A stretch of 64,000 bases of DNA, taken from positions 5,084,001-5,148,000 of the forward strand of contig NZ_JAFBCM010000001.1 of the NCBI RefSeq assembly GCF_016907715.1, in the 5' to 3' direction. The translations under genes and the position numbers were made by a program. Below the pieces are notes generated by a model. The model ran no database searches. It was not told the origin of the DNA and saw only the letters and a program-made list of their open reading frames with translations. Each line of letters begins with the position of its first letter. Position 1 is the stretch's first letter. The DNA comes from Tenggerimyces flavus. GTDB lineage: Bacteria; Actinomycetota; Actinomycetes; Propionibacteriales; Actinopolymorphaceae. Of this stretch, positions 41,993-50,910 are shown piece by piece.

Positions 41993-42410
41993 CTGTGGTC
42001 GGGCCGGAGCCCGGAGCACCCGCGGACCGGCGTGCCACGGCCTTCTTCACCTGCCGGTTCGCGACCCAGGTCAGCGCGCGACGCGCCAACGGGCGGGTGA
42101 ACGGGAGCACCATGAAGAAGCCGAACACGTCCGTCACGAACCCCGGCGCCAACAGCAGCGTGCCGCCGACCAGGATCAGCGCCGCGTCGGCCACCTCGCG
42201 GTTCGGCAGCTTGCCGCCGCGGAACGCGCCCTGCAGCGCGGACCAGGCACGCCGGCCCTCACGCTTCACCAGCCAACCGCCGAGGAAGCCCTCGGCGAGC
42301 AGCAGGCCCACCGTCCACCAGGCGCCGATGACCTGTCCCACCTGGATGATCACGTAGATCTCCAGGATCGGCACGCCGATGAACAAAACCGCCAGAATCA
42401 GTGGCCACAT
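41946..42410 (-). CDS. fxsA: FxsA-family cytoplasmic membrane protein
   Basis: A 154-residue membrane protein with the FxsA pattern. It starts WPLILAVLFIGVPILEIYV, then shows VGQVIGAWWTVGLLL, AEGFLGGWLVKREGRRAW, and a third hydrophobic segment ALILVGGTLLLAPGFVTDVFG, followed by a basic tail. FxsA in E. coli suppresses F-plasmid exclusion of phage T7; its normal role is unknown. It lies eight bases after the glycosyltransferase gene stop and is the last gene of the lnt-dpm-fxsA operon, the same neighbourhood seen near ppm1 in mycobacteria. Confidence 0.9.
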   Translation of the reverse strand: MWPLILAVLFIGVPILEIYVIIQVGQVIGAWWTVGLLLAEGFLGGWLVKREGRRAWSALQGAFRGGKLPNREVADAALILVGGTLLLAPGFVTDVFGFFMVLPFTRPLARRALTWVANRQVKKAVARRSAGAPGSGPTTVIQGEVLNGDQPPPR

Positions 42411-42418
42411 AGTCGCGA

Positions 42419-43186
42419 TCACCCCTTCCGGGTCAACGCCTTCCGGCCGCCCAGTCGTTCCCGCACCTGCTGGGTCCGGTACCCCAACCCCCACAGCGTG
42501 ACGCGCCAGAGCGCCTCGACGATCTCCCGCTGGCTCATCTTCGACCGCCCGAACTCGCGTTCGGTGAACGTGATCGGCACCTCGACCACGCGGAACCCGG
42601 CCCGGATGGTCCGCAGCGCCAGGTCGATCTGGAACGCGTACCCCAACGACGCCACGCCGTCGAGGTCGATCGCCTCGACCGTCTCCCGCCGGTACGCCCG
42701 GAAGCCGGCTGTCGCGTCCCGCAACGGCATCCCCAGCGCGATCCGCGTGTAGAGGTTGGCGCAGCGCGAGAACAGCTCCCGCGTCATCGGCCAGTTCTCC
42801 ACCCGACCGCCGGGCACCCACCGCGATCCCAGCACGAGGTCGGCCGAGGTCAGCGCCGTGAGCAGGGCCGGCAGGGCCTCGGGCGGATGCGACCCGTCCG
42901 CGTCCATCTCGCACAGGATGTCGTAGTCGCGCGCGAGTCCCCACCGGAACCCGGCGACGTACGCACGGCCCAGCCCTTCCTTGAGCGGCCGGTGCAGGAC
43001 GTGCACCCGCGAGTCCTCGGCGGCCAGCCGGTCCGCGATCTCCCCGGTCCCGTCCGGCGAGCCGTCGTCGGCGACGAGCACGTGGACGGACGGCGCCGCG
43101 GCGAAGACGCGGGCGAGGATGCGTTCGAGGTTGTCGGACTCGTTGTACGTCGGCACGACCACCAGGACGCGCCCCAGCTCCCCCAC
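42419..43186 (-). CDS. Polyprenol-phosphate mannosyltransferase (Dpm1/Ppm D2-like GT2)
   Basis: A 255-residue GT2 glycosyltransferase. It has [18 protein letters not shown], the nucleotide Asp pair in [12 protein letters not shown], the metal motif CEMDADGSH, and SRWVPGG, in the order of dolichol-phosphate mannose synthase. It should make polyprenyl-phosphate mannose, the donor for protein O-mannosylation and mannolipids. The GTG start was chosen with GGAGGG upstream and only four bases after the lnt stop. In Mycobacterium tuberculosis the corresponding domain is fused to the Lnt-like domain in Ppm1; here they are separate genes. Confidence 0.93.
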   Translation of the reverse strand: MGELGRVLVVVPTYNESDNLERILARVFAAAPSVHVLVADDGSPDGTGEIADRLAAEDSRVHVLHRPLKEGLGRAYVAGFRWGLARDYDILCEMDADGSHPPEALPALLTALTSADLVLGSRWVPGGRVENWPMTRELFSRCANLYTRIALGMPLRDATAGFRAYRRETVEAIDLDGVASLGYAFQIDLALRTIRAGFRVVEVPITFTEREFGRSKMSQREIVEALWRVTLWGLGYRTQQVRERLGGRKALTRKG

Positions 43187-43190
43187 AGAC

Positions 43191-44756
43191 CTAGCCCTCC
43201 CGTCGGCGCCGTAGGAAGACGGCGGCAATCACAGCGAAGCAGCCGACGATAGCCAATCCCCACTCGATCCCCGGACCCGCAACGCTGGCGAGCGTACGTT
43301 GGGTCCGCAACGGCACCTGCTCGACGTAGATCTGCCGGGTCGCCTCCTGCGACTGGTGGATCACCCGCCCGTCCGGCGCGATCACCCCGGAGATGCCGCT
43401 GGGCGACGCCACGAGCGTGGCCTTCCCGTACTCGATCGCCCGCATCCGCGTGATCGCGAACTGCTGCTCCGGTTGCCCGCTCCCCATGTACGTGGCGTTG
43501 TTCGACTGCACGGTCAGCAGCTGCGTGTTGTCCTCCGCCGCCACGTCGCGGACGATCTCGTCGTAGGCGATCTCGAAGCAGATCACCAACCCCAGCTTCG
43601 TTCCCGCGATCTCCATCAGCCCCGGCTTGTCGCCCGGGTAGGTGTCGCGGCCGACGAGCTCGAGCCGCTTGATGTACGGCGTGAGCTGGGCGCGGAACGG
43701 GATGTACTCACCGAACGGCACCGGATGCCGCTTCGCGTACACCTCACCCGGCCCGGTCTTCGGGTCCCACACGACGCCGGCCGTCTGCCGGTGCGTCGGC
43801 CCAGGCCCGTTCAGGATCGCGCCGACGAGGACCGGCACGCCGGCGACGCGGACCGCGGACTCGACGGTCTCGCGGGTGATGGGGTCGTCGAACGGGTCGA
43901 TGTCGGTGGAGTTCTCCGGCCACAGCACGAAGTCCGGCCGTGGGTACTTCCCGTCCGCGACGCCGCGCATCAGCTCCTCGGTGGCGGCGAGGTGGTTGCG
44001 GGTGACCGTACGCGCCCGGCCGAGCGGCTCGAGCCCGCGGCCGGGGATGTTGCCCTGCACGATCGCGACCGTGGCGGTGCCGTTCCCGGCGGTCGGCAGC
44101 GGGATCAGCAGGCCGGCGAACGGGAGCCCGACCGCGGCCACGAACGCGATGACCCGGAGCAGCGCCTGGCTGTCGCTCGCGACGATCGCGAACAGCAGCA
44201 GGTTGCCGGCGAGCACGACCAGGAACGTGACGAACGGGACGCCGCCGATCGCGGCCCAGTGGCCGAACGGCGAGTCGTCGAACGCGTACGCGACCCGGCC
44301 CCAGGGGAAGCCGCCGAGCGGGATGTGGGCGCGCGCGTACTCGATGCCGACCCAGAGGGCGGCGACGTAGAACGGCCAGTACCGCAGCCTGGTGACGACC
44401 GAGATCAGCGCTCCGAGTAACGCCATGAACAGCGCCTCGATCACCCCGGTGGCCAGCCAGGCGTCGATCCCGATGACGACGAGCCACTTGAGCAGCATCA
44501 CGAAGTAGCCGAGCCCGAACGCGAACCCGATCAGTGCGCCCCGGCCGATCCCGGTGCCCATGCAGAGCAGGGTGAGGGTGGCGGCGGCGAACGGCGCGAG
44601 GTAGGCCCAGTCGTTCGGCGGGAACGCGAGCGCCATCGCGACGCCTGCCGCGGCCGCGATCGGGAGCCGCGCGAGCAGCGGCGGGCCACCGGGTCCGAGC
44701 GGGCTGTCGTCCTCGGTCGGTCGAGTCTTCGTAGCGGTGCTGGAACGAGAAGCCAC
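43191..44756 (-). CDS. lnt: Apolipoprotein N-acyltransferase
   Basis: A 521-residue membrane enzyme. Seven or so spans (about residues 30-220) precede a nitrilase-type domain with the catalytic triad E281 (LWPENSTD), K342 ([11 protein letters not shown]) and C393 ([12 protein letters not shown]), and a last span at 493-515. It adds the third acyl chain to lipoproteins. In actinobacteria it often works with the adjacent polyprenol-phosphate mannose synthase, which in mycobacteria it also recruits and stimulates. The first gene of the operon; the upstream 500-bp gap holds no clear gene. Confidence 0.94.
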   Translation of the reverse strand: MASRSSTATKTRPTEDDSPLGPGGPPLLARLPIAAAAGVAMALAFPPNDWAYLAPFAAATLTLLCMGTGIGRGALIGFAFGLGYFVMLLKWLVVIGIDAWLATGVIEALFMALLGALISVVTRLRYWPFYVAALWVGIEYARAHIPLGGFPWGRVAYAFDDSPFGHWAAIGGVPFVTFLVVLAGNLLLFAIVASDSQALLRVIAFVAAVGLPFAGLLIPLPTAGNGTATVAIVQGNIPGRGLEPLGRARTVTRNHLAATEELMRGVADGKYPRPDFVLWPENSTDIDPFDDPITRETVESAVRVAGVPVLVGAILNGPGPTHRQTAGVVWDPKTGPGEVYAKRHPVPFGEYIPFRAQLTPYIKRLELVGRDTYPGDKPGLMEIAGTKLGLVICFEIAYDEIVRDVAAEDNTQLLTVQSNNATYMGSGQPEQQFAITRMRAIEYGKATLVASPSGISGVIAPDGRVIHQSQEATRQIYVEQVPLRTQRTLASVAGPGIEWGLAIVGCFAVIAAVFLRRRREG

Positions 44757-45270
44757 CGGGCGCCCTTCTGACGGCGTGCTGGGCAGGTGTCAGGACCGTA
44801 TAACGGTCAGCGGACCAATGGCGTGCCGGCACTGAGAAAGGGCCAAGGACGGAACGGCCCGCCATCCCTTCGGACCGATCGAGTACACGCGGGCTGCGTG
44901 CACAGGACCGTTGTCTACTGGGAGGCGGGCCCGTTCCGTGGCCACCCCACCGCGCGGGGTACGACTCGGCTTGCCGCTCCACACCAGGACTGGCTTCGCC
45001 CTGGTGAAGCGGCCACTGAGCATCGACCCCGAGCTAGTCGACCTGCGGTGGACAAGCTACGACGATGATGCAGCGCGCGAGGACTGTCAACCGCCTCCTG
45101 ACCTGCGCGGATGTGAAGAACCGCAGGTCAGCCGCATACCACGGACACCCCCTGGCCACCGAGAATTTCCACGCCGGACGGCGTGTCGCTTCCGGCGTGT
45201 CGTTTTCGGGGCAAATCCGGCAACGGTTCGTACACGCAGCGTACCGCTACGAGGCTGGGATACTTGATCG
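44757..45270. other. 514-bp intergenic region without a convincing gene
   Basis: This gap separates divergent lnt and AraC-type genes. Short frames exist on both strands but none has a ribosome site or a recognisable protein. Two weak hairpins are visible: CACCAGG...CCTGGTG near 44983-45006 and CACGCCGGA...TCCGGCGTG near 45172-45201. GACCTGCGGT near 45037 and ACCGCAGGTC near 45119 form a distant inverted pair. It probably holds the two divergent promoters; a small RNA cannot be excluded. Confidence 0.5.
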
Positions 45271-46110
45271 GTGGGGTCCGTTTCGATCAGCAAAACGGAG
45301 ACTCCCATCGGCTGGTGGGAGATCGCTACCACCCGCCTCGAGACGGGTCCGATTGCCCGCTTCTGCGGCTATCGCGAACGATCCGTCGACGTCGTCCAGC
45401 GCACCATGCCGGCCGGAAGCCTGATGCCGTTGATCATCTCGTTCGGCGACTCGCTCGAGCTGGACTACCCCAACGACACTGTGGAGCGGCTGGAGTCGTT
45501 CGTCGCCGGCCCCCATCCGGGTCCGGCCACCACGCGCTACACCGGCGGCCAGTTCGGCGTTCAGGTCGACCTCACCCTGCTCGGTGCGTTCCGGCTCCTC
45601 GGCATCCCCGGCGCCGAGCTCGCCCACCAGGCGGTCCCGCTCGGCGACGCCCTCCCCTGGCTCGGCGCCTCGTTTGCCGATCGGCTCGCCTCGGCGAAGA
45701 CCTGGGCGCAGCGGTTCACGCTCCTCGAGCACACCCTGCTTGCCAGGGCAGCTGGCAACCCCGAGCCCGACCCGATGATCAGCTGGCTCTGGCATCGGCT
45801 CGAGGCGACCCACGGACGCGCCAGCATCGCCACGCTGGTGGCGGAAACGGGCCGCAGCCACCGCCACGTCACGACCCGCTTCACCCAGCAGATCGGTCTC
45901 ACCCCGAAGGCGGCCGCGAGCCTGCTCCGCTTCGAGCACGCCGCCCGAGCGATCCAGCGGCTCCCGCTGGCCGACGCGGCGATCGCCACCGGGTACGCCG
46001 ACCAGAGCCACCTCACCCGCGAGTTCGTCCGCCACGCCGGCACGCCGCCGGCCACGTGGCTCGCCGGGCAGGTCGATTTCGTTCAAGATCCGCCGTCCGC
46101 CGACGCCTAG
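45271..46110 (+). CDS. AraC family transcriptional regulator
   Basis: A 279-residue regulator. The N-terminal part (about 10-130) is a cupin-like sensor with RTMPAGSLMPLIISFGDSL. The C-terminal 100 residues hold two helix-turn-helix units: GRASIATLVAETGRSHRHVT and IATGYADQSHLTREFVRHAG, the latter being the AraC signature. It begins with GTG. The VOC gene follows after ten bases, an arrangement seen often in actinobacteria where the AraC protein controls the adjacent glyoxalase-fold gene. The ligand is not known. Confidence 0.9.
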   Translation: MGSVSISKTETPIGWWEIATTRLETGPIARFCGYRERSVDVVQRTMPAGSLMPLIISFGDSLELDYPNDTVERLESFVAGPHPGPATTRYTGGQFGVQVDLTLLGAFRLLGIPGAELAHQAVPLGDALPWLGASFADRLASAKTWAQRFTLLEHTLLARAAGNPEPDPMISWLWHRLEATHGRASIATLVAETGRSHRHVTTRFTQQIGLTPKAAASLLRFEHAARAIQRLPLADAAIATGYADQSHLTREFVRHAGTPPATWLAGQVDFVQDPPSADA

Positions 46111-46120
46111 CGTCGAAGGC

Positions 46121-46504
46121 ATGACAGCACCCCGCATCTACCCCACGCTCCGCTACGACGACGCACCCAAGGCGATCGACTTCCTCGTCGACGCGTTCGG
46201 CTTCGTCCGCCACGAGATCCACGAAGGCGACGACGGCACGATCAACCACGCCCAACTGGCCTACGACACCGGCCTGGTGATGCTCAGCTCGCGGCGCGGC
46301 GAGGGCGACCTGTTCGAGGCCAAGCGGATGGCCCTCTACGTCGCGGTGGACGACCCCGACGCCCACCACGCACAGGCCGTCGCCGCCGGCGCGGAGATCA
46401 TCATGGAGCTGACCGACCAGCCGTACGGCTCGCGCGAGTACGCCGCCGTCGACCCCGAGGGCAATGCCTGGTCGTTCGGCACCTACCGTCCCGCCGTCAG
46501 CTGA
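46121..46504 (+). CDS. VOC-superfamily (glyoxalase/PhnB-like) protein
   Basis: A 127-residue single-domain protein with paired beta-alpha-beta-beta-beta modules, LRYDDAPKAIDFLVDAFGF and YVAVDDPDAHHAQAVAAGAE, ending DPEGNAWSFGTYRP. The last motif and His residues are typical of PhnB-like proteins; the metal site is not complete enough to assign an enzyme. It may bind or modify small toxic molecules under AraC control. The last 22 bases overlap the convergent hydrolase gene. Confidence 0.88.
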   Translation: MTAPRIYPTLRYDDAPKAIDFLVDAFGFVRHEIHEGDDGTINHAQLAYDTGLVMLSSRRGEGDLFEAKRMALYVAVDDPDAHHAQAVAAGAEIIMELTDQPYGSREYAAVDPEGNAWSFGTYRPAVS

Positions 46505-47319
46505 CCCAGCCACGCCTTCAACACCGGCAGGGCCGGCTCGATGTCGAGGTCGTGCACCTCGCCGGGCAGCACCTGGTGCGTCGCGTTCGGTACGAGCTCG
46601 GCGGTGGCCGCGGCACCGGCCTGCAGCCACGGATCGCTGCCCTGGCTGGCGATCGTCAGCGTCGGGACGTCGACCGCGGCGAACTTCTTCAGGAGCGACG
46701 GGTCGCCGGTCTGGGTCGGCCCCATGATCGCGGCGTCGTAGGTGAGCGTCGGCGCCACCTGCTGCATGCCGGCCCAGGCCGAGCTCTCCTGCATGCCGCC
46801 GACGAACTCCGGCGGCACGTTCGAGGCCTCCACCAGGAACGCCGTCAGTGCGTCGTCGCGACGTCCCTCGGTCAGCGCGGCCAGGACGCGTTCGCGGTAG
46901 TCGGCGCCGACGTACGGCCGGTCGGCCGTGATGACGAACGGCGGCTCGAACAGGATGAGCCCGGCGACCGGCAGCCCGGCCAACGCGGCCTCGAGCGACA
47001 GCACCGAGCCCGAGGAGAAGCCCATCAGGATCGCGGAGCCGCCCGCCTGCGCGATCAGCGCGGCCAGGTCGTCGAGCTCCGCCTGCTTGGCCGTCGCGGC
47101 GTCCGGCTCGGGCGTCTCGATCAGCGCGTTCTCGCCTCGTCCGCGGCGGTCGTAGTTGAAGACGGTGTTCCCGTCGGCCAGCCCGGCCTGGAGACTTTGC
47201 AGCGTCGGGCTCCACGCGCGGAAGCTCATGGCGCCATTGACGAGGATGAGCGCCGGCCCGGAGCCGGTGCTGTCGAACGCGATGCTGGTGCCGTCGGCAG
47301 AGGTGACAGTGCTGGTCAT
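46483..47319 (-). CDS. Alpha/beta hydrolase
   Basis: A 278-residue hydrolase. The nucleophile elbow is MGFSSGSVLSL, the oxyanion strand is ALILVNGAMSFRAW, NYDRRGRGEN is the usual strand-4 loop, and a late His is present in LPGEVHDLDIEP or near NATHQVLPG. Substrate unknown. It is transcribed away from a TetR gene through a region that is full of GTACGGTAC boxes, so it is almost certainly repressed by that protein. A longer frame reaching 47487 runs through those boxes and was rejected. Confidence 0.88.
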   Translation of the reverse strand: MTSTVTSADGTSIAFDSTGSGPALILVNGAMSFRAWSPTLQSLQAGLADGNTVFNYDRRGRGENALIETPEPDAATAKQAELDDLAALIAQAGGSAILMGFSSGSVLSLEAALAGLPVAGLILFEPPFVITADRPYVGADYRERVLAALTEGRRDDALTAFLVEASNVPPEFVGGMQESSAWAGMQQVAPTLTYDAAIMGPTQTGDPSLLKKFAAVDVPTLTIASQGSDPWLQAGAAATAELVPNATHQVLPGEVHDLDIEPALPVLKAWLGQLTAGR

Positions 47320-47341
47320 CGTCGTGGTCCCTCCCACTTGA

Positions 47342-47399
47342 GTACGGTACTGTTCCGTACGGTACGGCTCAGTACCGTAGCAGTACGGTCCGGTACCGT
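47342..47399. promoter_or_regulatory. Cluster of GTACGGTAC boxes, TetR operators
   Basis: Five near-copies of a 9-base box crowd into 58 bp of the divergent gap: GTACGGTAC at 47342 and 47357, GTACCGTAG at 47372, GTACGGTCC at 47383 and GGTACCGT at 47392. The first three are exactly 15 bp apart, so they lie on related faces of the helix. They are the best candidates for binding sites of the TetR protein encoded 40 bp away. Confidence 0.7.
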
Positions 47400-47437
47400 C
47401 TAGACTCCACGGGCGACCGATCTTCGGGAGGGACTCG

Positions 47438-48046
47438 ATGCCTGATCGAGGCGAAGCCAAGCGGCAAGTGATGCTGGACGCCGCCACCGAGGTGTTCAGC
47501 GAACGGGGGTTCGTCGGCGCGAATCTCGACGAGGTCGTGGCCGCGGCCGCTGTCTCGAAGCAGACCCTCTACAAGCACTTCTCGGACAAGGCGAGCCTGT
47601 TCCGCGAGATCGTGGACCAGATCGGCAAGCAGGTCGACGGCGCGCTGCTGGAGCTGCCCGATCCGGCGACGATCGAGGACGTCGACGCATGGATCCACAC
47701 GCTCGCGCTGCGGTTCACCCGGCTGGTCATGGACCCGAAGGTGCAGCGCATCCGCCGGCTGGTGATCGCCGAGGCGCCGCGCTTCCCCGAGGTCGCGGAC
47801 GCGTACTGGAAGGGCGGCTTCGACCGGGTGCTCGGCACAGTCGGCGAGCACTTCCGCGCTCTGACCGAGGCGGGCAAGCTCCGCGCCGAGGATCCGCAGC
47901 TGGCCGCCAACCACTTCGCCGGCCTGTTGCTGTGGATCCCCAGCAACCACACGATGTTCAGCGGCCGGCCGGACGTCGTGACCGACGAGGAGCTGCAGCG
48001 GTTCGCGAAGGCCGGCGCCGAGGCGTTCCTGCGCGCCTACGGCTAG
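47438..48046 (+). CDS. TetR/AcrR family transcriptional regulator
   Basis: A 202-residue repressor. The DNA-binding part is MLDAATEVFSERGFVGANLDEVVAAAAVSKQTLYKHFSDK in family order (given here only to locate residues 11-52), and the C-terminal ligand domain has VQRIRRLVIAEAPRFPEVADAYW, as in the AefR-like group. It diverges from the alpha/beta hydrolase gene and the shared promoter has the box cluster. The hydrolase substrate or product may be the inducer. A pair of long hairpin repeats follows the stop. Confidence 0.92.
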   Translation: MPDRGEAKRQVMLDAATEVFSERGFVGANLDEVVAAAAVSKQTLYKHFSDKASLFREIVDQIGKQVDGALLELPDPATIEDVDAWIHTLALRFTRLVMDPKVQRIRRLVIAEAPRFPEVADAYWKGGFDRVLGTVGEHFRALTEAGKLRAEDPQLAANHFAGLLLWIPSNHTMFSGRPDVVTDEELQRFAKAGAEAFLRAYG

Positions 48047-48053
48047 GAATGTG

Positions 48054-48198
48054 GCTTGGGTCGGGGGCACCCTTGTCCGGACCTATGGGACCGGGGTGCC
48101 CCTCACCCCGAACCGTCGTCGCCGTCGCCGCCACGTGGAGCTTGGGTCGGGGGCACCCTTGTCCGAACCTATGGGACCGGGGTGCCCCCGACCCAAAC
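48054..48198. repeat. Tandem pair of ~60-bp hairpin repeats (terminators)
   Basis: Two direct copies at 48054-48113 and 48140-48198 share the same order of blocks. Copy 2 is almost perfect: 17-bp arms TTGGGTCGGGGGCACCC and its complement (48142-48158 with 48180-48196), and an inner GTCC/GGAC pair. Copy 1 has decayed outer arms. They lie between the convergent stops of the TetR and kal genes, so they can end both transcripts. The core GGGCACC/GGTGCCC is shared with the GGATGAAGG repeats near 17 and 20 kb. Confidence 0.8.
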
Positions 48199-48210
48199 CG
48201 AGCAGGCGCG

Positions 48211-48603
48211 TTACGGCTGAGCGGGTGGGACCACAACGGTCGCGCGGGCGGTCGTCGCCACGATCGGTTCGGTGAGCAGCTCCGCCGCGGACTCGGACTT
48301 CGCCGCGTTCGACCGGGCCACGATGCGCGCCTCCAACGTGAGGTCGCGGCTGCGCGTGCCGACCCGGCTCACGGTCGCCGTGACCTCGACGAGGTCGCCG
48401 CCGCGGACGGGCGCGCGGAACTGGATGTCGGCGTACGACGCCAGCAGCCCCTCGTCCCCGTCCGTCACGATGCACACCTCGGTCGCCACGTCGCCGAACA
48501 AGCCCAGCACGTACGCGCCCGCGGTGAGGTTGCCGGCGTAGTGCGCGTCCGCGTACGACACGTACCGCCGATGCGTGACCGACACTCCGACCTCAGCTGG
48601 CAT
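48211..48603 (-). CDS. kal: 3-aminobutyryl-CoA ammonia lyase (hotdog fold)
   Basis: A 130-residue hotdog protein. RYVSYADAHYAGNLTAGAYVLGLFGDVATEVCIVTDGDEGL matches Kal of the lysine-fermentation pathway over residues 13-53. The enzyme removes ammonia from L-3-aminobutyryl-CoA to give crotonyl-CoA. The ATG lies within the end of the KamE gene, overlapping by 11 bases. It is the last gene of the operon. Hotdog proteins can be thioesterases, but the sequence and the adjoining kamDE genes make Kal the much better call. Confidence 0.92.
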   Translation of the reverse strand: MPAEVGVSVTHRRYVSYADAHYAGNLTAGAYVLGLFGDVATEVCIVTDGDEGLLASYADIQFRAPVRGGDLVEVTATVSRVGTRSRDLTLEARIVARSNAAKSESAAELLTEPIVATTARATVVVPPAQP

Positions 48604-49354
48604 GGACCAAGACTCCCTTTCGCTGACTGACCAACGCGTGCACGAGATAGCTCGCGACCTCGCCCGGCGTCGTGCCGCGCGAGAAGACCCGGTCGACGCC
48701 GAGATCCGGCGCCATCGACTCGTGGAACCGTGGCCCGCCGACCACGAGCAGCGGCCGGTGTTCCTCGTCGTACGACTCGCGGAACGCCGCCGCCATCTCC
48801 TTCGCGCCGAGGAGGTGCGCCTCCCGCTGCGTCACGACCTGCGACACGAGCACGGCGTCCGCGCGCTCCTGCTTGGCCCGCGTGACGAGCTCGGGGACCG
48901 CCACCTGCGCGCCGAGGTTGACCACCTTCAGCTCGCGGTAGTACTCCAGCCCCTTCTCCCCCGCGAACCCCTTCACGTTCAGGATCGCGTCGATGCCGAC
49001 CGTGTGCGCGTCGTTGCCGATACACGCGCCGACCACGACAAGGCGGCGTCGCAATCCCTTACGGATCACGAGATTCGCCTCCTTCGGCGACAGCAGCGGA
49101 TAGTCGCGCTCGAGCACCTCGACCTTGTCCAAGTCGACGAGATGCGCGACCCGTCCGTACACGACGAAGAACGTGAAGTCCGGCCCCATCGCCTTCGCGT
49201 GCACGACGAGCGCCGGGTCCATGCCCATCTTGTTCGCCAGCTGCACCGCGGCACCTTCGGCGAGCTTGTCGTGCGGAACGGGCAACGTGAACGACAGCTG
49301 CACCATCCCGTCGCCGGTCGTGTCGCCGTACGGCCGGATGATCGGACCGCTCAT
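48593..49354 (-). CDS. kamE: Lysine 5,6-aminomutase (beta-lysine 5,6-aminomutase) beta subunit
   Basis: A 253-residue cobalamin-binding subunit. The B12 motif D115-x-H117-x-x-G120 lies in GNDAHTVGID, followed by NVKGFAGEKGLEYYRELK, the segment in which the PLP lysine is expected, and LVSQVVTQREAHLLGA. With the alpha subunit it moves the amino group of L-beta-lysine from C6 to C5, giving 3,5-diaminohexanoate, with adenosylcobalamin and PLP as cofactors. The ATG overlaps the alpha-subunit stop by four bases, and its end overlaps kal by 11. Confidence 0.95.
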   Translation of the reverse strand: MSGPIIRPYGDTTGDGMVQLSFTLPVPHDKLAEGAAVQLANKMGMDPALVVHAKAMGPDFTFFVVYGRVAHLVDLDKVEVLERDYPLLSPKEANLVIRKGLRRRLVVVGACIGNDAHTVGIDAILNVKGFAGEKGLEYYRELKVVNLGAQVAVPELVTRAKQERADAVLVSQVVTQREAHLLGAKEMAAAFRESYDEEHRPLLVVGGPRFHESMAPDLGVDRVFSRGTTPGEVASYLVHALVSQRKGVLVHAS

Positions 49355-50910
49355 GCCGGCGCCTCCAGGAGCTCCACGGCCGGGTTGTAGTAGGCGGCCG
49401 ACTTCTTCGCCACGCCGTCCAGGCCCTTGCCACCGTCGGCGGGGCGGCGCATCAGGCCGAACGTGCCGTCGCCGATCGCGTCGAGCAGCCCGTCCTCCCC
49501 TATCGACGAGAGCAGGTCGATCGCCTCGGACAGCACCTGCCGCGCCCGCGTGGCGATGAAGCCGTCCGGGGTCGGGCGGAAGTCCTCGTAGAGGTTGCCG
49601 CACGCGTTCAGCACGTACCGTACGTTCTGCAGCGCGAGGTCGCGGTCGGACAGCCACGGCGTCACGACGGCCTCGGTCATCATGCCGACGAGCAGGATCT
49701 GCTGGCCGGTCAATGCCCCAGCCAGGTTGAAGAAACCGTCCAACAGGTAGCCGCGGAACACGTCGCCGGTCATGTGCCGGGTCGGCGGCATCCACTTCAA
49801 CGGCGCCTTTGGGAACAGCTCCCGCGCGAGCAGCGCGTGCGCCAGCTCGAGGCGGAACGACTCCGGCCGGTCGGGGTCGATCTCGAACGCGTGCCCGAGC
49901 CCGAGCTGCCAGTCCTCCAGGCCCGCTTCCTTCGCGAAGTACTCGTTCAGCAGCTGCGATACCGTCACGGTGTGGGCGGCGTCCACCGCGTCAGCGGTGG
50001 TGAGGTAGTTGTCCTCGCCGGTGTTGATGATGATGCCCGCACGGGCGTGGATCTGCCGGCTGAAGCGCTGGTCGACGAACGTGCGGATCGGGTTGATGTC
50101 GCGGAACAGGATCCCGTACATCGAGTCGTTCAGCATCATGTCGAGCCGCTCGAGCCCCGCCAGGCTGGCGATCTCGGGCATGCAGAGCCCGGACGCGTAG
50201 TTCGTGAGCCGCACGTAGCGACGCAGGTCGCGAGAGACGTCGTCGAGCGCCGCGCGCATCAGACGGAAGTTCTCCTGCGTGGCGTACGTTCCGGCGAAGC
50301 CCTCGCGGGTCGCGCCCTCGGGGACGAAGTCGAGCAGCGACTGTCCAGTCGAACGGATCACCGCGATGATGTCCGCGCCCTCGCGGGCCGCGGCCTGTGC
50401 CTGCGGGATGTCCTCGTAGATGTCGCCGGTCGCGACGATCAGGTAGATCCACGGCTTCTCCCGCGGCTCGGGGAACCGCTTCAGCCAACGGTCACGTTCG
50501 ACGCGACGCTTGTCGATCTGCTTGATCCCGGCGCCGACCGCCTTCCGCGCGGCGGCCGTCGCCCGGACGGCGTCGCGTCCCTCCGGAACGCGGAACCGCA
50601 CCGACCCGGCGCCCGCCTTCTGCGCGAGCGTGAGCAGGTCTTCCGCCTCGCCGCGGACGAGCGCATCCCAGACCGGCAAGGAGATTCCGTGCTCCAGCGG
50701 TACGTCGGCGCGGACCGCGTCGAGCAGCCGGTTGACCCACGGCGTGGTGTCGGGATCGGCTCCGCGGAGTCCGGCGAGCCGCAGCACAGCGCGTTCCACG
50801 GCGACCGTGGTGTGCGCCTGCGCGAGCTTCACGATCGGCTTGCCCGCCCGGCGGGCCAGGGTGCGGGCCTTGCGTACGACCGCGGGATCCAGCTCGAGAA
50901 CGCCTCTCAT
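49351..50910 (-). CDS. kamD: Lysine 5,6-aminomutase alpha subunit
   Basis: A 519-residue subunit, close to the 516 residues of the clostridial protein. It is a TIM-barrel partner of KamE; recognisable parts are IKQIDKRRVERDRWLKRFPE, IYLIVATGDIYEDIPQAQ, NYASGLCMPEIA and INTGEDNYLTTADAVDAAH. It binds the adenosyl group and substrate. The start MRGVLELDP was chosen because ATG overlaps the amidohydrolase stop by four bases, while the longer frame is inside that gene. Its N-terminus FAPI-like start and PVWDALVRG fit the family. Confidence 0.95.
   Translation of the reverse strand: MRGVLELDPAVVRKARTLARRAGKPIVKLAQAHTTVAVERAVLRLAGLRGADPDTTPWVNRLLDAVRADVPLEHGISLPVWDALVRGEAEDLLTLAQKAGAGSVRFRVPEGRDAVRATAAARKAVGAGIKQIDKRRVERDRWLKRFPEPREKPWIYLIVATGDIYEDIPQAQAAAREGADIIAVIRSTGQSLLDFVPEGATREGFAGTYATQENFRLMRAALDDVSRDLRRYVRLTNYASGLCMPEIASLAGLERLDMMLNDSMYGILFRDINPIRTFVDQRFSRQIHARAGIIINTGEDNYLTTADAVDAAHTVTVSQLLNEYFAKEAGLEDWQLGLGHAFEIDPDRPESFRLELAHALLARELFPKAPLKWMPPTRHMTGDVFRGYLLDGFFNLAGALTGQQILLVGMMTEAVVTPWLSDRDLALQNVRYVLNACGNLYEDFRPTPDGFIATRARQVLSEAIDLLSSIGEDGLLDAIGDGTFGLMRRPADGGKGLDGVAKKSAAYYNPAVELLEAPA

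Noticed and set aside
44787-45424. Short frames in the lnt/AraC gap
   Set aside because: No ribosome sites, no recognisable protein, and they overlap each other in several frames.
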